This document shows, piece by piece, positions 10,600 through 23,439 of a stretch of DNA of 64,000 bases. This DNA is from Megaustenia siamemsis. Lineage: Eukaryota > Mollusca > Gastropoda > Stylommatophora > Ariophantidae. Position 1 is the stretch's first letter, and every line of letters begins with the position of its first letter. Where the stretch lies: the NCBI GenBank assembly GCA_032433765.1, contig JAVIAB010000092.1, positions 100,862,064 to 100,926,063 of the forward strand, read 5' to 3'. Both the position numbers and the translations under genes were made by a program. The notes beneath the pieces are model-generated. The model saw only the letters and a list, made by a program, of their open reading frames with translations, did not search any database and was not told the DNA's origin.

Positions 10600-11395
10600 A
10601 CCACCATGCATGGTGACACAGCACTTACAGAACACTGAATGTCTCCGTCGACGCTGAAAAAACAGAAAAAATGCATAGTGGGTGGGGAGTAAAAGAAGCA
10701 ACTATCCCAGAGTTGAAGGTTTGACCTAGCGACTCTACAACGCTGCGAGCATGTAATGTACCATTGTTTTCAATGTATAACACCGACCAATTGAGACATT
10801 TAAAAAGTAGGAAAAATGAAAAAAAATGGTATGGTAAAAGCTTTACGTAATTAATGGACGACACAAATTTGAACAACGTTTCGGCTCAAATGCTTCACAT
10901 TTATATGCATTTATGTACATTTATATACATTTCTTTGCTTTGACCCCGATTTAAAAAGTACCAGATCTCTTTACCTGCATACTAATGAAGTAATTAATTA
11001 TGCGGTTATAAAATGGTAAATGCGTATTTCATGTTGATGATGTGTGTGTTTTGTGTTACACGGTTTGTGTTTCTGTATCTCTAGATAGGCTAGGATGCAG
11101 TAATAAATTAATGATAAAGTTTAGGCAATTTGACACAGAAGATGACAACACTAACAATACCGGCACCTCAGAGCAAGACAATTAAATACAAGTATGTTGA
11201 GCTCTTCACTGAACAAAAGAGCGCGTTTTAGCTCATACTTTTCACTTTTGGTAATAACAATAGGAAGAGTAAAATGAGGAGGATGACTACATGGTTGGAG
11301 GTTCAATGTTTTTAGAGGCGTTGTATTGTTGTTTACAGCAGCCAGCAATACCTTCACCATCCTGCCAGACCCATCAGACTTCAGAATCTTATCAT
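10600..11395. other. No recognised feature
   Basis: AT-rich sequence. Some open frames of 60-80 codons on the minus strand have no recognisable content. Confidence 0.4.
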
Positions 11396-11397
11396 TT

Positions 11398-11467
11398 GGT
11401 ACCGGTCGAACCGAACCTCTTGTCCTTTGTCGTCCAGTTCACTAACCACTGAGCTATCGCGGCTCCC
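11398..11467 (-). mobile_element. tRNA-derived SINE, head fragment (copy 4)
   Basis: Only the tRNA-like head and B box survive (GGTACCGGTCGAACCGAACC through GCTATCGCGGCTCCC on the plus strand). The body is missing, either from internal deletion or a truncated source. Confidence 0.8.
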
Positions 11468-11507
11468 AAAGAGATGAATTACTTTAGTATAATTTAGGAA
11501 GTACATG

Positions 11508-12200
11508 GCTTCTTCTTCTTCTTCTATCCTTCCTCATATGGCGCCTCGTTGGCGTCTAGGGGAGATGTAATCTGCGATTCTTTTCTCTCCTGTTGGCCTC
11601 GTCTGGTGATATCAGTGACTCTGGTATTCCATTTTCCCATCTCTTTCTTGGTCTTCCTCTTACTCTGGTGTATTCGTAGCGTTTGTTTATGGCTCTTTGA
11701 GTAATTGTTAGTTCTTTTTGCCTTTTTATGTGACCGAACCATTTTATCTGTTGTTTCTTGATGTATTCGATGGCTGTTTCAATTTCGAGTTTCTTCCTCA
11801 GGTCAGTGTTTCTTACTCTGTCCCTTAAACTGTTTCCTGTCATTCTTCTGACACATTTCATTTCGTTGGTCGTTATCTTTCTTATTGTTCTCGAGTCCAG
11901 CGTCCAATTCTGGCACCGGTAGCACAGAGTTGGTAGAAAAATTGATTTGTAAATTGCCCTTTTTGCTTCCGTAGTTATTGCTTTGTTTTCCAATAGTGTT
12001 GATACTTGGCCTATAACTTGGCATGCTATGTTACACCTTATATCATATTTCTGTCACTTGGTTATTGTCTTGTGTTAACGTGCTGCCCAGATATTTAAAA
12101 TTGTCTACTTGTTTCAGGGTCGTATTCTCTGTTATGATGTTTAGTTTTTTTTTCTTCCTCGCTATTGCCTTTACTTCGGCTTTATTTACATAAAACGTAT
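11508..12200 (-). mobile_element. LINE 3' portion (RT thumb and C-terminus)
   Basis: On the minus strand: NFKYLGSTLTQDN near 12090, then an open frame of 145 codons (11556-11993) with LCYRCQNWTL, MKCVRRMTGNSLRDRVRN, KWFGHIKRQ and the GRPRKRWENGI motif. The left end is a (GAA)n tail (TTCTTCTTCTT on the plus strand). It is 5'-truncated, as usual for LINE copies. A different family from the (TGATGA)-tailed one. Confidence 0.75.
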
Positions 12201-12229
12201 ATTTCGTTCTCGTAAAAGAAAACAGCAGA

Positions 12230-12430
12230 AGAGAGGATGAAATAAATTAAATACTATTTACAGACGACAAGTTCTGACACATGAAACAATCGAGGACCTG
12301 CAAGAACATATCAACATGCTAAACAACACTTGTAAACATACAACATGAAGATCAACATAAATAAAACCGAAGTAATGGCAATGGCGAGAAAGAAAGAAAA
12401 ACTAAATATCATAATAGATAGATGATACGA
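12230..12430 (+). pseudogene. LINE reverse transcriptase scrap
   Basis: The text MKINKTEVMAMARKKEKLNI, in the frame around 12350-12410, is the typical segment after the palm of a LINE reverse transcriptase. It faces the minus-strand LINE fragment to its left. Confidence 0.5.
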
Positions 12431-12644
12431 CCCTGAAACAAGTAAACTTTTACATGGCTGCTTTTCGAGTATTTGATCGAGGAAGGTATTTATATGAAGG
12501 GACAAAACACGATTTGTCTGATATTTGCGTACAGGAGTGTGCTGATTTGTGCGAGCAAGAAGGAGAAGATATAGTGATCGTGTGTGATTCCCCTTCCAAC
12601 AGATGTCTACGATAACTGGATATTACCAAACACACAGCAGCATA

Positions 12645-12871
12645 GGGAGCCGCGATAGCTCAGTGGTTAGTGAACTGGACTACAAAGGACAAGGGGTAGG
12701 GTTCGATCCCAACCGACGGCTTCCGGGTTCACCCAGCCTTAAATGGGTACCGGATTTTTTTATGGTAAAGTAAATCAGCACGGGCGTAATACCGACCACA
12801 TTACCCCAAAAATCATGTGCCGAAGGTCTGTAAAATATAGGGTCACTAACACCATATTTACTTTACTACTT
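12645..12871 (+). mobile_element. tRNA-derived SINE, copy 5, with target duplication
   Basis: Plus-strand copy starting GGGAGCCGCGATAGCTCAGT. A box TAGCTCAGTGG, B box GGTTCGATCCC. Flanked by ACACAGCAGCATA at 12632-12644 and 12872-12884, a perfect 13-bp duplication. The 3' end reads TTTACTTTACTACTT, with no poly(A). Confidence 0.9.
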
Positions 12872-12989
12872 ACACAGCAGCATATTACACACATAAAACA
12901 CTTTGAGGTAAATGAGGTATGTGTTCTGCCTTGCTGTTATTACCTTTCGGTAACTCTCTAGCTGAACATCAGATAGTATAACAAGATCA

Positions 12990-13240
12990 GAAATGAAGAT
13001 GTCGGGGAAATATCAAAACAAGAGACACTCGAGTAACAGTTCTTGGAGGAAAAATGGAGATGGGTTGAATACACATACTATAAAAACATGATGCCATCAT
13101 AGTAAGACAGGCACTGTCATGGAAACCACAGAAGAAGAGAAAGCCAGGAAGATCCAGGAATACAGGTAGAAGAGAAGACATGGACACCATTCAGAACATT
13201 GGTCTAAACTGAAGAGAAGTAGAGAAACTATCAAAGAATG
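12990..13240 (+). pseudogene. LINE C-terminal remnant
   Basis: The frame reads RRKWRWVEY, then a broken middle, then RREKPGRSRNTGREEDMDTI, corresponding to the RW.GH...GRPRNTWRR.IE end of LINE polyproteins. It carries internal stops. Confidence 0.5.
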
Positions 13241-13302
13241 ATTGATAATGGGATGGGTAAAGAAACCTTTGCCTATACCCCAAAAAGTGGGCGAAAATGT
13301 TT

Positions 13303-13504
13303 TAAATAGTTGATTGACTGACTGACTGACTGACTGACTGATTGATTGATTGATTGGTTGATTGACTGACTGATTGATTGATTGGTTGATTGATTGGTTG
13401 GTTGGTTGATTGACTGATTGATTGGTTGATTGATTGATTGATTGACTGACTGACTGATTGGTTGATTGATTGATTGACTGATTGATGATTGATTGGTTGG
13501 TTGG

Positions 13505-13554
<50 letters not shown>

Positions 13555-13568
13555 CATTGATTGACTGC
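13303..13568. repeat. (TGAT/TGAC/TGGT)n tetranucleotide array
   Basis: About 66 tetranucleotides with mixed TGAT, TGAC and TGGT. The minus strand is open in several frames and encodes only a low-complexity NQSI repeat, so the long open frames here (94 and 157 codons) are artefacts. Confidence 0.95.
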
Positions 13569-13689
13569 AATATGCTAATGGATACCCATTTTTACAACAA
13601 GTTTGACTTTAGTGTGTCAAACAGGAAGCGTAACTCAAAATCGTTGAGTCGTCAGCCAACGACCTTTTCTCGTTAACTACGCCATATGT

Positions 13690-13797
13690 TCCCATGTTCC
13701 CATCGCTGCCATGTAACTATCTCTATAGCTCTCATGTAACTACATCTATAGCTCTCTTGTAACTAAATCTATCGCTGTTATGTAACTACATATATCG
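13690..13797. repeat. 23-bp minisatellite, left part
   Basis: Four to five decayed units of the array whose main block lies at 19126-19790 (ATGTAACTACAT, ATATCG). The LINE at 13798-19125 splits the two parts. Confidence 0.85.
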
Positions 13798-14867
13798 ATG
13801 GACTTCCGGTAACATGGCGTAGCCTAGTAGCTGCTTGCAGATCGCTCCATTGATTTACAATTGTGTGTGTGTGTCCATTCATACGGATTGCGTTTTTTTG
13901 TGTGGTTGTTGTCATTCCGAAGGATTTATAAAGTGACTGAAATAATTACCGATAATAAACTAATAATAATACAGTGTTAAAACTCAATGCGTGTAGGCCC
14001 ATTGTAGCTGCTTCAAGGACTAATTATCATAATCTAATTATAGCTGACAATCGCTCACCCTCGGATACCTGCCACCGACTCTTTTGTTTTCAACCAGGGT
14101 TTGTGTGCGTATTCAAGTGGAATTTTTTATTCCTGGACACTGGGCCTTAGTCTAACACACCATGGACACACGATAAGTTACTAAACATATGCATCGCTAG
14201 CACCGTCTGTTGCCAGAGGTCACAGGGTTGACGGAAACCCGTTAACTAGAGATAACAGTTAACAGCCCGTCCAGGGTAAGGCCAATCCTGCAACAAGGAG
14301 CATTGTGTAATGCCCGACATAAATGGCCAAGGAGAGGATGGTACCCTCTAAGTGCGATAGTGCAGCCCACTGTGTAAGAAAGTGTGTACACTGATTTCAC
14401 TAGCCCATCCCAACTCATGGGTCAAATGTGTTCTTGCCTCGATCCTTCCTTTTGTCTCCTGTTTGTCAATCCCCATGGACGCCAAAGGAGCGTAGCAAGG
14501 CGGTCATCGCACCTCTGACTCTCTGTGCAGGTTCCTTGGTGGCGGGGAATGCCAGTTTTCATCACCGTTGCAGACTGTGTCAGCGTTTCTGACGAGAGAA
14601 TGATGAACCCGCTGACCCATAAGCAAGTGTTAAACTACTGGCAGGACGCGACGATCATGGGACACCAACACACGGAGCTACTCTCCTTTGGAGATGAAAA
14701 GGAAAGCACTCATGACACCCCCAATAATTATCATGCCTCGAATGCAACAACCCACTTTATACGAGCTTGGGCGACGCCTCGGTCTTCAAGGCCCGCGCTG
14801 TCCCCTGCAACCCGGGGAGGGCAGTTACAAGTATGCTACCGGACCCCAACACAACCTTTCAACTCTC

Positions 14868-15980
14868 CGCATCCTGCAACTCAACATTTCAGGAATACGT
14901 ACTAAAAAACTGGAGTTGGTAAAGCTACTATCAGATCAAAACATCCACGTTGCTCTCATCCAGGAAACAATGCTACCGGACCCCAACACAACCTTTCAAC
15001 TGTCCGCATCCTGCAACTCAACATTTCAGGAATACGTACTAAAAAACTGGAGTTGGTAAAGCTACTATCAGATCAAAACATCCACGTTGCACTCATCCAG
15101 GAAACAATGCTGCCACGTTGCACTCATCCAGGAAACAATGCTACCAAGAGAAGCTCATTTCCATATTACAGGCTATACCGCAGACCGATGCAAGCGTCGG
15201 AAATGTCAAGGGATCATGTCGCTCATTCGGAACGACATACAGGCTGAGGTTTCCCCAGTAGAAACCAATGAAGAAACTGATATCCAAGAAGTGACAGTTT
15301 GGACAAACAACCAACCGCTAAAAATTATAAATGTATACAACCCACCAAAAAACATGATCAGCCTACCACGCTTTACTAACACTGATCTTTTCAGAACTAT
15401 CGTAGCAGGAGATATGAGTGGCCACTCTCATCCATGGGGTTATAAAGACAGAAACCACACAGAACTATCGTAGCAGGAGATATGAGTGGCCACTCTCATC
15501 CATGGGGTTATAAAGACAGAAACCACACAGAACTATCGTAGCAGGAGATATGAGTGGCCACTCTCATCCATGGGGTTATAAAGACAGAAACCACACAGAA
15601 CTATCGTAGCAGGAGATATGAGTGGCCACTCCCAGCTATGGGGCTATAAAGACAGAAACCACACAGAACTATCGTAGCAGGAGATATGAGTGGCCACTCT
15701 CATCTATGAGGCTATAAAGACAGAAACCACACAGAACTATCGTAGCAGGAGATATAAATGGCCACTCCCATCTATGGGGCTATAAAGACAGAAACCACAC
15801 AGGATCGATCATCGAAGAACTCATCAATACAACTACCCTTATATTACTCCAAAACTCCGATTCCCCACCAACACTCCTTCATAGAGCCAGTGGAACCTCA
15901 AGTAGACCCGACCTCACTCTGGTGACAGCTGACATCCATCCCAAGTGCTCCCTCAGTGTCCTCGACGACATAGGTAGTGA
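14868..15980 (+). pseudogene. LINE endonuclease domain, with internal duplications
   Basis: Starts RILQLNISGIRTKKLE, with the conserved N of the AP-endonuclease fold; then HVALIQET with the catalytic E; then VAGDMSGHSHPWG, corresponding to the GD.N.H.P.WG motif; and ends SRPDLTL and VLDDIGSDQRAIILEI. In the final SDH motif the H is replaced by Q. The N-terminal segment is duplicated about 143 bp apart (14820-15060), a short piece is repeated again near 15110-15150, and the GD..H motif is amplified as a 68-bp array. The reading frame is therefore broken several times. Confidence 0.8.
15393..15800 (+). repeat. 68-bp tandem array inside the endonuclease
   Basis: Six copies of a 68-bp unit (GAACTATCGTAGCAGGAGAT, ATGAGTGGCCACTC, AAAGACAGAAACCACACA). 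The unit encodes IVAGDMSGHSHPWG and KDRNHT, the catalytic D/H motif of the endonuclease. Because 68 is not a multiple of 3, each added unit shifts the frame. Confidence 0.95.
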
Positions 15981-17380
15981 CCAGAGAGCAATTATACTAG
16001 AAATTTCCAACAATAAAGAAACCATAATTAGTTGTCCAGCAACAGCGCCATTCAATTATAAAAAAGCTGACTGGGCAACATTCCGGAACCTAGTAAACCA
16101 AGGTTTTCAAGAGATAGATATAACATCTGATATTGACACTGTCTATAACAACATCACCGCAGCTATTCTACAATCTGCTAAACAATCCATCCCCCGAGGA
16201 CGCCGTAGTAAATTCAAACCGTTCTGGGATGAAGATCTAGAGTGCATTGTCAAAGAAAGAAAAAAAGCAAGAAGATTAGTCGAGAAACATCCAACCCCCG
16301 CCAACAAAACAAATTACAACAGATTAACTGCAAAGGTTAAAACACTAAACGCTAAAGCAAAGAAGGTAACATGGATCAAGAAATGTGAAAACCTGGATTT
16401 AAGAAAGGAAGGCAAACAAGCATGGCGTCTTATTTCTAACCTATCAGGAAAAAAAGACGCTCGAACATTGTGCCACTAAAGGCGGGTTCAGAAGTAATAC
16501 CAGCTAGTACACAGAAAGCAGAAGCCCTTAACAATTACTTCACCAGTATCAATAAACAACGAGACAACCAAAGACTAGACAACGCTATTAACAAACTTAC
16601 CAAAGAAATGGAAAAGCGCCATACAGTAAGCATTGAAGTCTTTGAAAAAGATTTCACCCTTCCAGAGCTAAAAGCTGCCCTTGATAAGTGTAAAAAGGGG
16701 AAATCAGCTGGCCCCGATAGACTGACGAACGAACTTAATAACCTCTCAATCAAAGAACTTGATGTCATCTTAGAGTTTATCAACATAACGTGGAGAGAGG
16801 GTAATCTGCCGGCTCAGTGGAAGAAAGCAAATGTAACACCCTTACTAAAGAAAGGGAAAGATCCTAACGACCTCAGCAGTTACAGACCAATTTCCCTGAC
16901 CTCTAATCTGGGGAAAATAGCAGAACGAATGGTCAATGAGAGGCTGTACTGGTGGCTTGAGAACACAAGACACTCAACAATTACCAAGCAGGCTTCAGAA
17001 AGAACAAACGTACCATGGACCAGCTGATAAGACTCACTCAAGAGATAGGTGACTCATTCCAGGAGCAAAAACATGTAATAGCTACATTCATTGACCTGAA
17101 ACAAGCGTATGACAGTCTGGAGAAAAGGTCTTCTATTTAAACTGCAAAAAATGGGAATATCAGGACGAATGTACAAGTGGATAAAGGGCTTCTTTTGTAA
17201 TCGAACAATACAAACAACATACACGGGAATAACTTCCAAACAAAGAACCCTGGAGGAAGGCCTACCTCAAGGATCAGCCCTAAGTTGCACATTGTTCCTT
17301 ATGTTTATAAATGACATGCCAGAATATATCACATGTCATAAGGTACCTTTTGCGGACGACCTTGCCATCTAATAAGAGGC
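15922..17380 (+). pseudogene. LINE reverse transcriptase domain
   Basis: Three open pieces in different frames. 15922-16479: end of the endonuclease and linker (FKPFWDEDLECIVKERKKAR). 16470-17027: fingers, with KGKSAGPDRLTNE and SYRPISLTSNLGK. 17040-17372: palm, with motif A FIDLKQAYDSL (near 17090), a frame change, motif B LPQGSALSCTLF (near 17265) and motif C FADDLAI (near 17350), directly followed by stops. Catalytic aspartates survive, but the frame does not. Confidence 0.85.
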
Positions 17381-17399
17381 AAGAATATTGAAGCCCTTA

Positions 17400-18910
17400 C
17401 CCATAACATAAATACGAACCTCACTACCATTGCTGCTTACTGCCAGTTCTGGAAGTTAGAGCCTAGCACTGAGAAGACAGTCTACAGTATATTTACCCTA
17501 AGCAACAAAGTCAAAGGGGAAGAAATAGATGTCCGGATGAACGGAGAGAAACTAAACTACGACAAATATCCGAGATACCTGGGAGTTGACTTAGACCGTA
17601 GGCTATCTCTGAAACAACACATAAACAAGCTGATAGAGAAAACCACAACTAGACTCAGGATCATGAAACACCTCGCCACTTGTGAATGGGGGGCAGACCA
17701 ACAAACACTGCATCTATATTGGTTACGTGCGATCAGTAATAGACTATTCACTACCTCTGCAATCTATTGCTAGCAAGACTCTACTCCAAAGCTTAGATAA
17801 AATTCAAAATCAAGCCCTGAGATTTATTAGCGGTGCTATGAAATCAACTCCTAATAATGCTTGCGAAATACACAATAACATCAAACCTCTTGGCATTCGA
17901 AGAGAACGTGCTGTAGTGGAAACCTACGAGAGATAGTTGCGGACGGTACCAACAGGGGTAAATCGCATTATAGTAGAAAAGTGGCGGCAGAAAACCCGGA
18001 TTAAGAAATCATCCTTTCTAGACCATGCAACTAACTACAGCTCCAAACATCACCTTCCAGCAGACAGACTCCAAGATATGCCAATCCGCCCTGAAGCACT
18101 TTGCCATCAAATAGTTGTCCCGATGTCTTTACTGTGCTCTCCGACCCCTTAGCAGATAGAAATACTCTACCTCCCATACTCAAAGCCACATCACTGGAAA
18201 CCATTGACCAGTATCTACGCAATGCCGTCCACGTTTATACTGGTGGATCTGCATTCAAGGCCACCCTAAATGCTGGTTACGGTGCTGTTGTCAAGTATCC
18301 CTACTCTCACCCAGACGACTACCCCCAAATTTACGGTCCATGCGGAGAATACTGCTCCAATTACTCTGCAGAAATTATAGCTATAGAGAGAGCACTCAGG
18401 AGGATATTTGTAGACTTTGAATGTGACACCATCGCACCGGAAGATATATATATATATTCTTGGATTCAAAATCAGCACTCGAAGCAATTGAAAGCGGACT
18501 AACATCCGAGGTTTCCAATATAAGATCTTTATCCAACCAACTCTCCACTACCTATGGCGTGACTGTAACCCTACAATGGATCACTGGTCACATCGGCATT
18601 GCAGGAAATGAGAGAGCGGATAGGTTGGCTAAACTGGGAGCATCTCTACCACAGCTTCCTGTTCAAGTTAACCTCAAAACATGCAAGCAAATTTTGAGAA
18701 ACAACTACCACGAGGAATGGTTAAATATGTGGGCTTCAGCTAAGACTGGACGCCTACTCTACAGATATCAAACAAAACCTGACCCCCTCGACCCTGTGGG
18801 GGAGCTCAGACGAAAGGATCAAAGCCTGATATCCCAGCTGAGAACAGGCCATGCTCCTACCAATCTACACCTGAGCAGAATAAAAACACAACATGATCCA
18901 ATCTGCTGAC
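17400..18910 (+). pseudogene. LINE thumb and RNase H domain
   Basis: Thumb text (LNYDKYPRYLGVDLDRRLSL, then IASKTLLQSLDKIQNQALRF) leads into an RNase H: VHVYTGGSAF near 18230, NYSAEIIAIERAL near 18360, DSKSALEAIESG near 18462 and WITGHIGIAGNERADRLAK near 18575. Known RNase H catalytic residues are D-E-D-D; the first D is G here (YTGGS for YTDGS), the others are present. A short TA expansion at 18445-18459 (EDIYIYS) shifts the frame between the second and third motifs. Confidence 0.8.
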
Positions 18911-19125
18911 ATTGCCGTCAACAATCTGAGACAGTAGATCACCTGCTACTACACTGTCCCCATCTACAAAACCGACGGAGCATGTTACTCCCACTACTTC
19001 CATCCATCAATAGCACACTGTACTCTGCAGGTGTACATCTAAGAAGGACCTGCGCCTTCATGCGAGAGGCATTAAGCTGTAAAGAGTTCATAGCTCACGG
19101 CTAACAAGGGGATTAAGTCAAGTCA

Positions 19126-19790
19126 ACATATATCGCTGTCATGTAACTACATATATCGTTGTCATGTAACAACATATATCGTTGTCATGTAACAACATAT
19201 ATCGTTGTCATGTAACTACATATATCGTTGTCATGTAACTACATATATCGCTGTCATGTAACAACATATATCGTTGTCATGTAACAACATATATCGTTGT
19301 CATGTAACTACATATATCGTTGTCATGTAACTACATATATCGCTGTCATGTAACTACATATATCGTTGTCATGTAACAACATATATCGTTGTCATGTAAC
19401 AACATATATCGTTGTCATATAACTACATATATCGCTGTCATGTAACTACATATATCGTTGTCATGTAACTACATCTATCGTTGTCATGTAACTACATATA
19501 TCGTTGTCATGTAACTACATCTATCGTTGTCATGTAACTACATATATCGTTGTCATGTAACTGCATATATCATTGTCATGTAACAACATATATCATTGTC
19601 ATGTAACTACATATATCATTGTCATGTAACAACATATATCATTGTCATGTAACTACATATATCGTTGTCATGTAACTACATCTATCGTTGTCATGTAACT
19701 ACATATATCATTGTCATGTAACTACATATATCATTGTCATGTAACAACATATATCGTTGTCATGTAACTACATCTATCGTTGTCATGTAA
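19126..19790. repeat. 23-bp minisatellite, main block
   Basis: About 29 units of ATATATCGTTGTCATGTAAC plus TAC or AAC. Two main unit types alternate (TAACTAC and TAACAAC; TCGCTG, TCGTTG and TCATTG). Confidence 0.95.
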
Positions 19791-20139
19791 TACAAATCTT
19801 TCGGTTCCAGAAAGGCAGTGTAGCAGGCACAAGCTAGGCGACCTGCGTTAACACTACACGGTCAGAAACCCACAACTGACCAAGACCTCACTTTACCTCC
19901 AACTTGGACTCCCTTGTAACAGCCAGCGTCAGAACAAACTGCTTATGGAGATGACGATCACTGTATTTCCCGTGGCGATGAAGAGTTGCTGCTGTAGAGG
20001 TGTTAGTGTTTCAGGACCTCTGGGACGGACAAGATTCAACTTCATAGAGCTGAAAAATCTAGTCACGGTTGTTAGTTTTCATCTCGACGTGTCATTTTAG
20101 ATCTAATCTTGGAAATGTTGAAGTAATTGTGGATGACGA
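19791..20139. other. Unique-looking spacer, no recognised feature
   Basis: Less AT-rich than its neighbours; I see no reading frame above 60 codons and no repeat. Confidence 0.4.
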
Positions 20140-22232
20140 TGTCCTGAGTTTAGTATATTCCCCTCATGTATGAAGATGTTCAGAGTTTAGTACATTCCTC
20201 TCATGTATGAAGATGTTCAGAGTTGAGTACATTCCCCTCATGTATGAAGATGTCCTGAGTTTAGTACATTCCTCTTATGGATGAAGATGTTCAGAGTTTA
20301 GTACATTTCGCTCATGTATGAAGATGTTCAGAGTTTAGTACATTCCCCTCATGTATGAAGATGTCCTGAGTTTAGTACATTTCTCTCATGTATGAAGATG
20401 TTCAGAGTTTAGTACATTCCCCTCATGTATGAAGATGTCCTGAGTTTAGTACATTCCCCTCATGTATGAAGATGTCCTGAGTTTAGTACATTCCCCTCAT
20501 GTATGGAGATGTCCTGAGTTTAGTACATTCCCCTCATGTATGAAGATGTCCTGAGTTTAGTACATTCCCCTCATGTATGAAGATGTCCAGAGTTTAGTAC
20601 ATTCCCCTCATGGATGAAGATGTCCTGAGTTTAGTACATTCCCCTCATGGATGAAGATGTCCTGAGTTTAGTACATTCCCCTCATGTATGAAGATGTCCT
20701 GAGTTTAGTACATTCTTCTCATGGATGAAGATGTCCTGAGTTTAGTACATTCCCCTCATGGATGAAGATGTCCAGAGTTTAGTACATTCCCCTCATGTAT
20801 GAAGATGTCCAGAGTTTAGTACATTCTTCTCATGGATGAAGATTTTCTGAGTTTAGTACATTCTTCTCATGTATGAAGATGTTCAGAGTTTAGTACATTC
20901 TTCTCATGTATGAAGATGTCCAGAGTTTAGTACATTCTTCTCATGGATGAAGATGTCCTGAGTTTAGTACATTCCCCTCATGGATGAAGATGTCCTGAGT
21001 TTAGTACATTCCCCTCATGGATGAAGATGTCCAGAGTTTAGTACATTCCCCTCATGGATGAAGATGTCCAGAGTTTAGTACATTCCCCTCATGTATGAAG
21101 ATGTCCTGAGTTTAGTACATTTCCCTCATGTATGAAGATGTCCTGAGTTTAGTACATTCCCCTCATGTATGAAGATGTCCTGAATTCAGTACATTCCCCT
21201 CATGGATGAAGATGTCCTGAATTTAGTACATTCTTCTCATGGATGAAGATGTCCTGAGTTTAGTACATTCTTCTCATGGATGAAGATGTCCTGAGTTTAG
21301 TACATTCCCCTCATGGATGAAGATGTTCAGAGTTTAGTACATTCTTCTCATGGATGAAGATTTTCTGAGTTTAGTACATTCTTCTCATGTATGAAGATGT
21401 TCAGAGTTTAGTACATTCTTCTCATGTATGAAGATGTCCAGAGTTTAGTACATTCTTCTCATGGATGAAGATGTCCTGAGTTTAGTACATTCCCCTCATG
21501 GATGAAGATGTCCAGAGTTTAGTACATTCCCCTCATGGATGAAGATGTCCAGAGTTTAGTACATTCCCCTCATGTATGAAGATGTCCTGAGTTTAGTACA
21601 TTCCCCTCATGTATGAAGATGTCCTGAGTTTAGTACATTCCCCTCATGTATGAAGATGTCCTGAATTCAGTACATTCCCCTCATGGATGAAGATGTCCTG
21701 AATTTAGTACATTCTTCTCATGGATGAAGATGTCCTGAGTTTAGTACATTCTTCTCATGGATGAAGATGTCCTGAGTTTAGTACATTCCCCTCATGGATG
21801 AAGATGTCCAGAGTTTAGTACATTCCCCTCATGTATGAAGATGCCCTAAATTTAGTACATTCCCCTCATATATGAAGATGTCCTAAATTTAGTACATTCC
21901 CCTCATATATGAAGATGTCCTGAGTTTAGTACATTCCCCTCATGTATGAAGATGCCCTAAATTTAGTACATTCCCCTCATATATGAAGATGCCCTAAATT
22001 TAGTACATTCCCCTCATATATGAAGATGTCCTAAATTTAGTACATTCCCCTCATATATGAAGATGCCCTAAATTTAGTACATTCCCCTCATATATGAAGA
22101 TGCCCTAAATTTAGTACATTCCCCTCATATATGAAGATGCCCTAAATTTAGTACATTCCCCTCATATATGAAGATGCCCTAAATTTAGTACATTCCCCTC
22201 ATATATGAAGATGTCCTGAGTTTAGTACATTC
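20140..22232. repeat. 37-bp minisatellite with higher-order structure
   Basis: About 56 units of 37 bp (GAGTTTAGTACATTCCCCTC, ATGTATGAAGATGTCCT). Variants are arranged in blocks: the rare ATTTTCTGAG unit recurs at about 20845 and 21360, and the rare GAATTCAGTACATT unit at about 21182 and 21663. The last third (21840-22215) is a separate block with CCCTAAATTTAG and CATATATGAAG. Confidence 0.95.
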
Positions 22233-22447
22233 CTGTCATTCTGAAAACTGATATTTCATGGAAGCGGTTCCAAATTTGTGACACCACACACAAAATAATT
22301 ACATTTCCACATAAAGTAAATGTTTTTGTTTAAATGTCTCAGTAGTTAATTCTCGTCATTAAAATGGCAAAAGATTGGTACATATGAGAGTTCCCGGGGT
22401 ACAGTATTCAATTTTAAACCACATCAGTTCCTCGAATTTTTATATAG

Positions 22448-22540
22448 GGTTTCTTCTCATCACTTTGAATGTTATATTTAGAACAAACACGTGTACTTCT
22501 CATCACTTTGAATGTTATATTTAGAACAAACACGTGTACT
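22448..22540. repeat. 46-bp tandem duplication
   Basis: CTTCTCATCACTTTGAATGT and the following ACAAACACGTGTACT occur twice in direct succession with no visible difference. Confidence 0.85.
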
Positions 22541-22657
22541 ATCTTCCAGAAAATACACAAATCAGTAAATGAACTAAAATATCAGTGAGAAATAAATTTC
22601 TGTAGAAATCAATTCAGCAGCCTTCACTGTCAACACTCCTCCCTTCTCCCCCCTCTC

Positions 22658-23426
<769 letters not shown>

Positions 23427-23439
23427 TATTTTACCTCTG

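Larger units (their letters stand above)
13798..19125 (+). mobile_element. Near full-length I/Nimb-type LINE, decayed
   Basis: A 5.3-kb non-LTR retrotransposon: about 1.1 kb of 5' sequence, an apurinic-type endonuclease, a reverse transcriptase, an RNase H and a zinc-knuckle-like end (HCRQQSETVDHLLLHCP). RNase H after RT places it in the I group (I, Nimb and relatives; family knowledge). It is flanked by ACATATATCG at 13788-13797 and 19126-19135, and the 23-bp minisatellite resumes in phase after that, so this is one insertion with a 10-bp target duplication. The 3' end is a short tandem tail (AAGTCAAGTCA). Multiple frameshifts and internal duplications show it is dead. No ORF1 (gag) is clear; a 126-codon frame at 14525 is all that remains open upstream. 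Confidence 0.85.

Noticed and set aside
12645..12720. Functional tRNA gene
   Set aside because: The tRNA-like head is present in twelve copies with a shared 180-bp body and target duplications, so it is a SINE.
13097..13570. 157-codon Asn/Gln/Ser-rich frame
   Set aside because: Translation of a tetranucleotide array.
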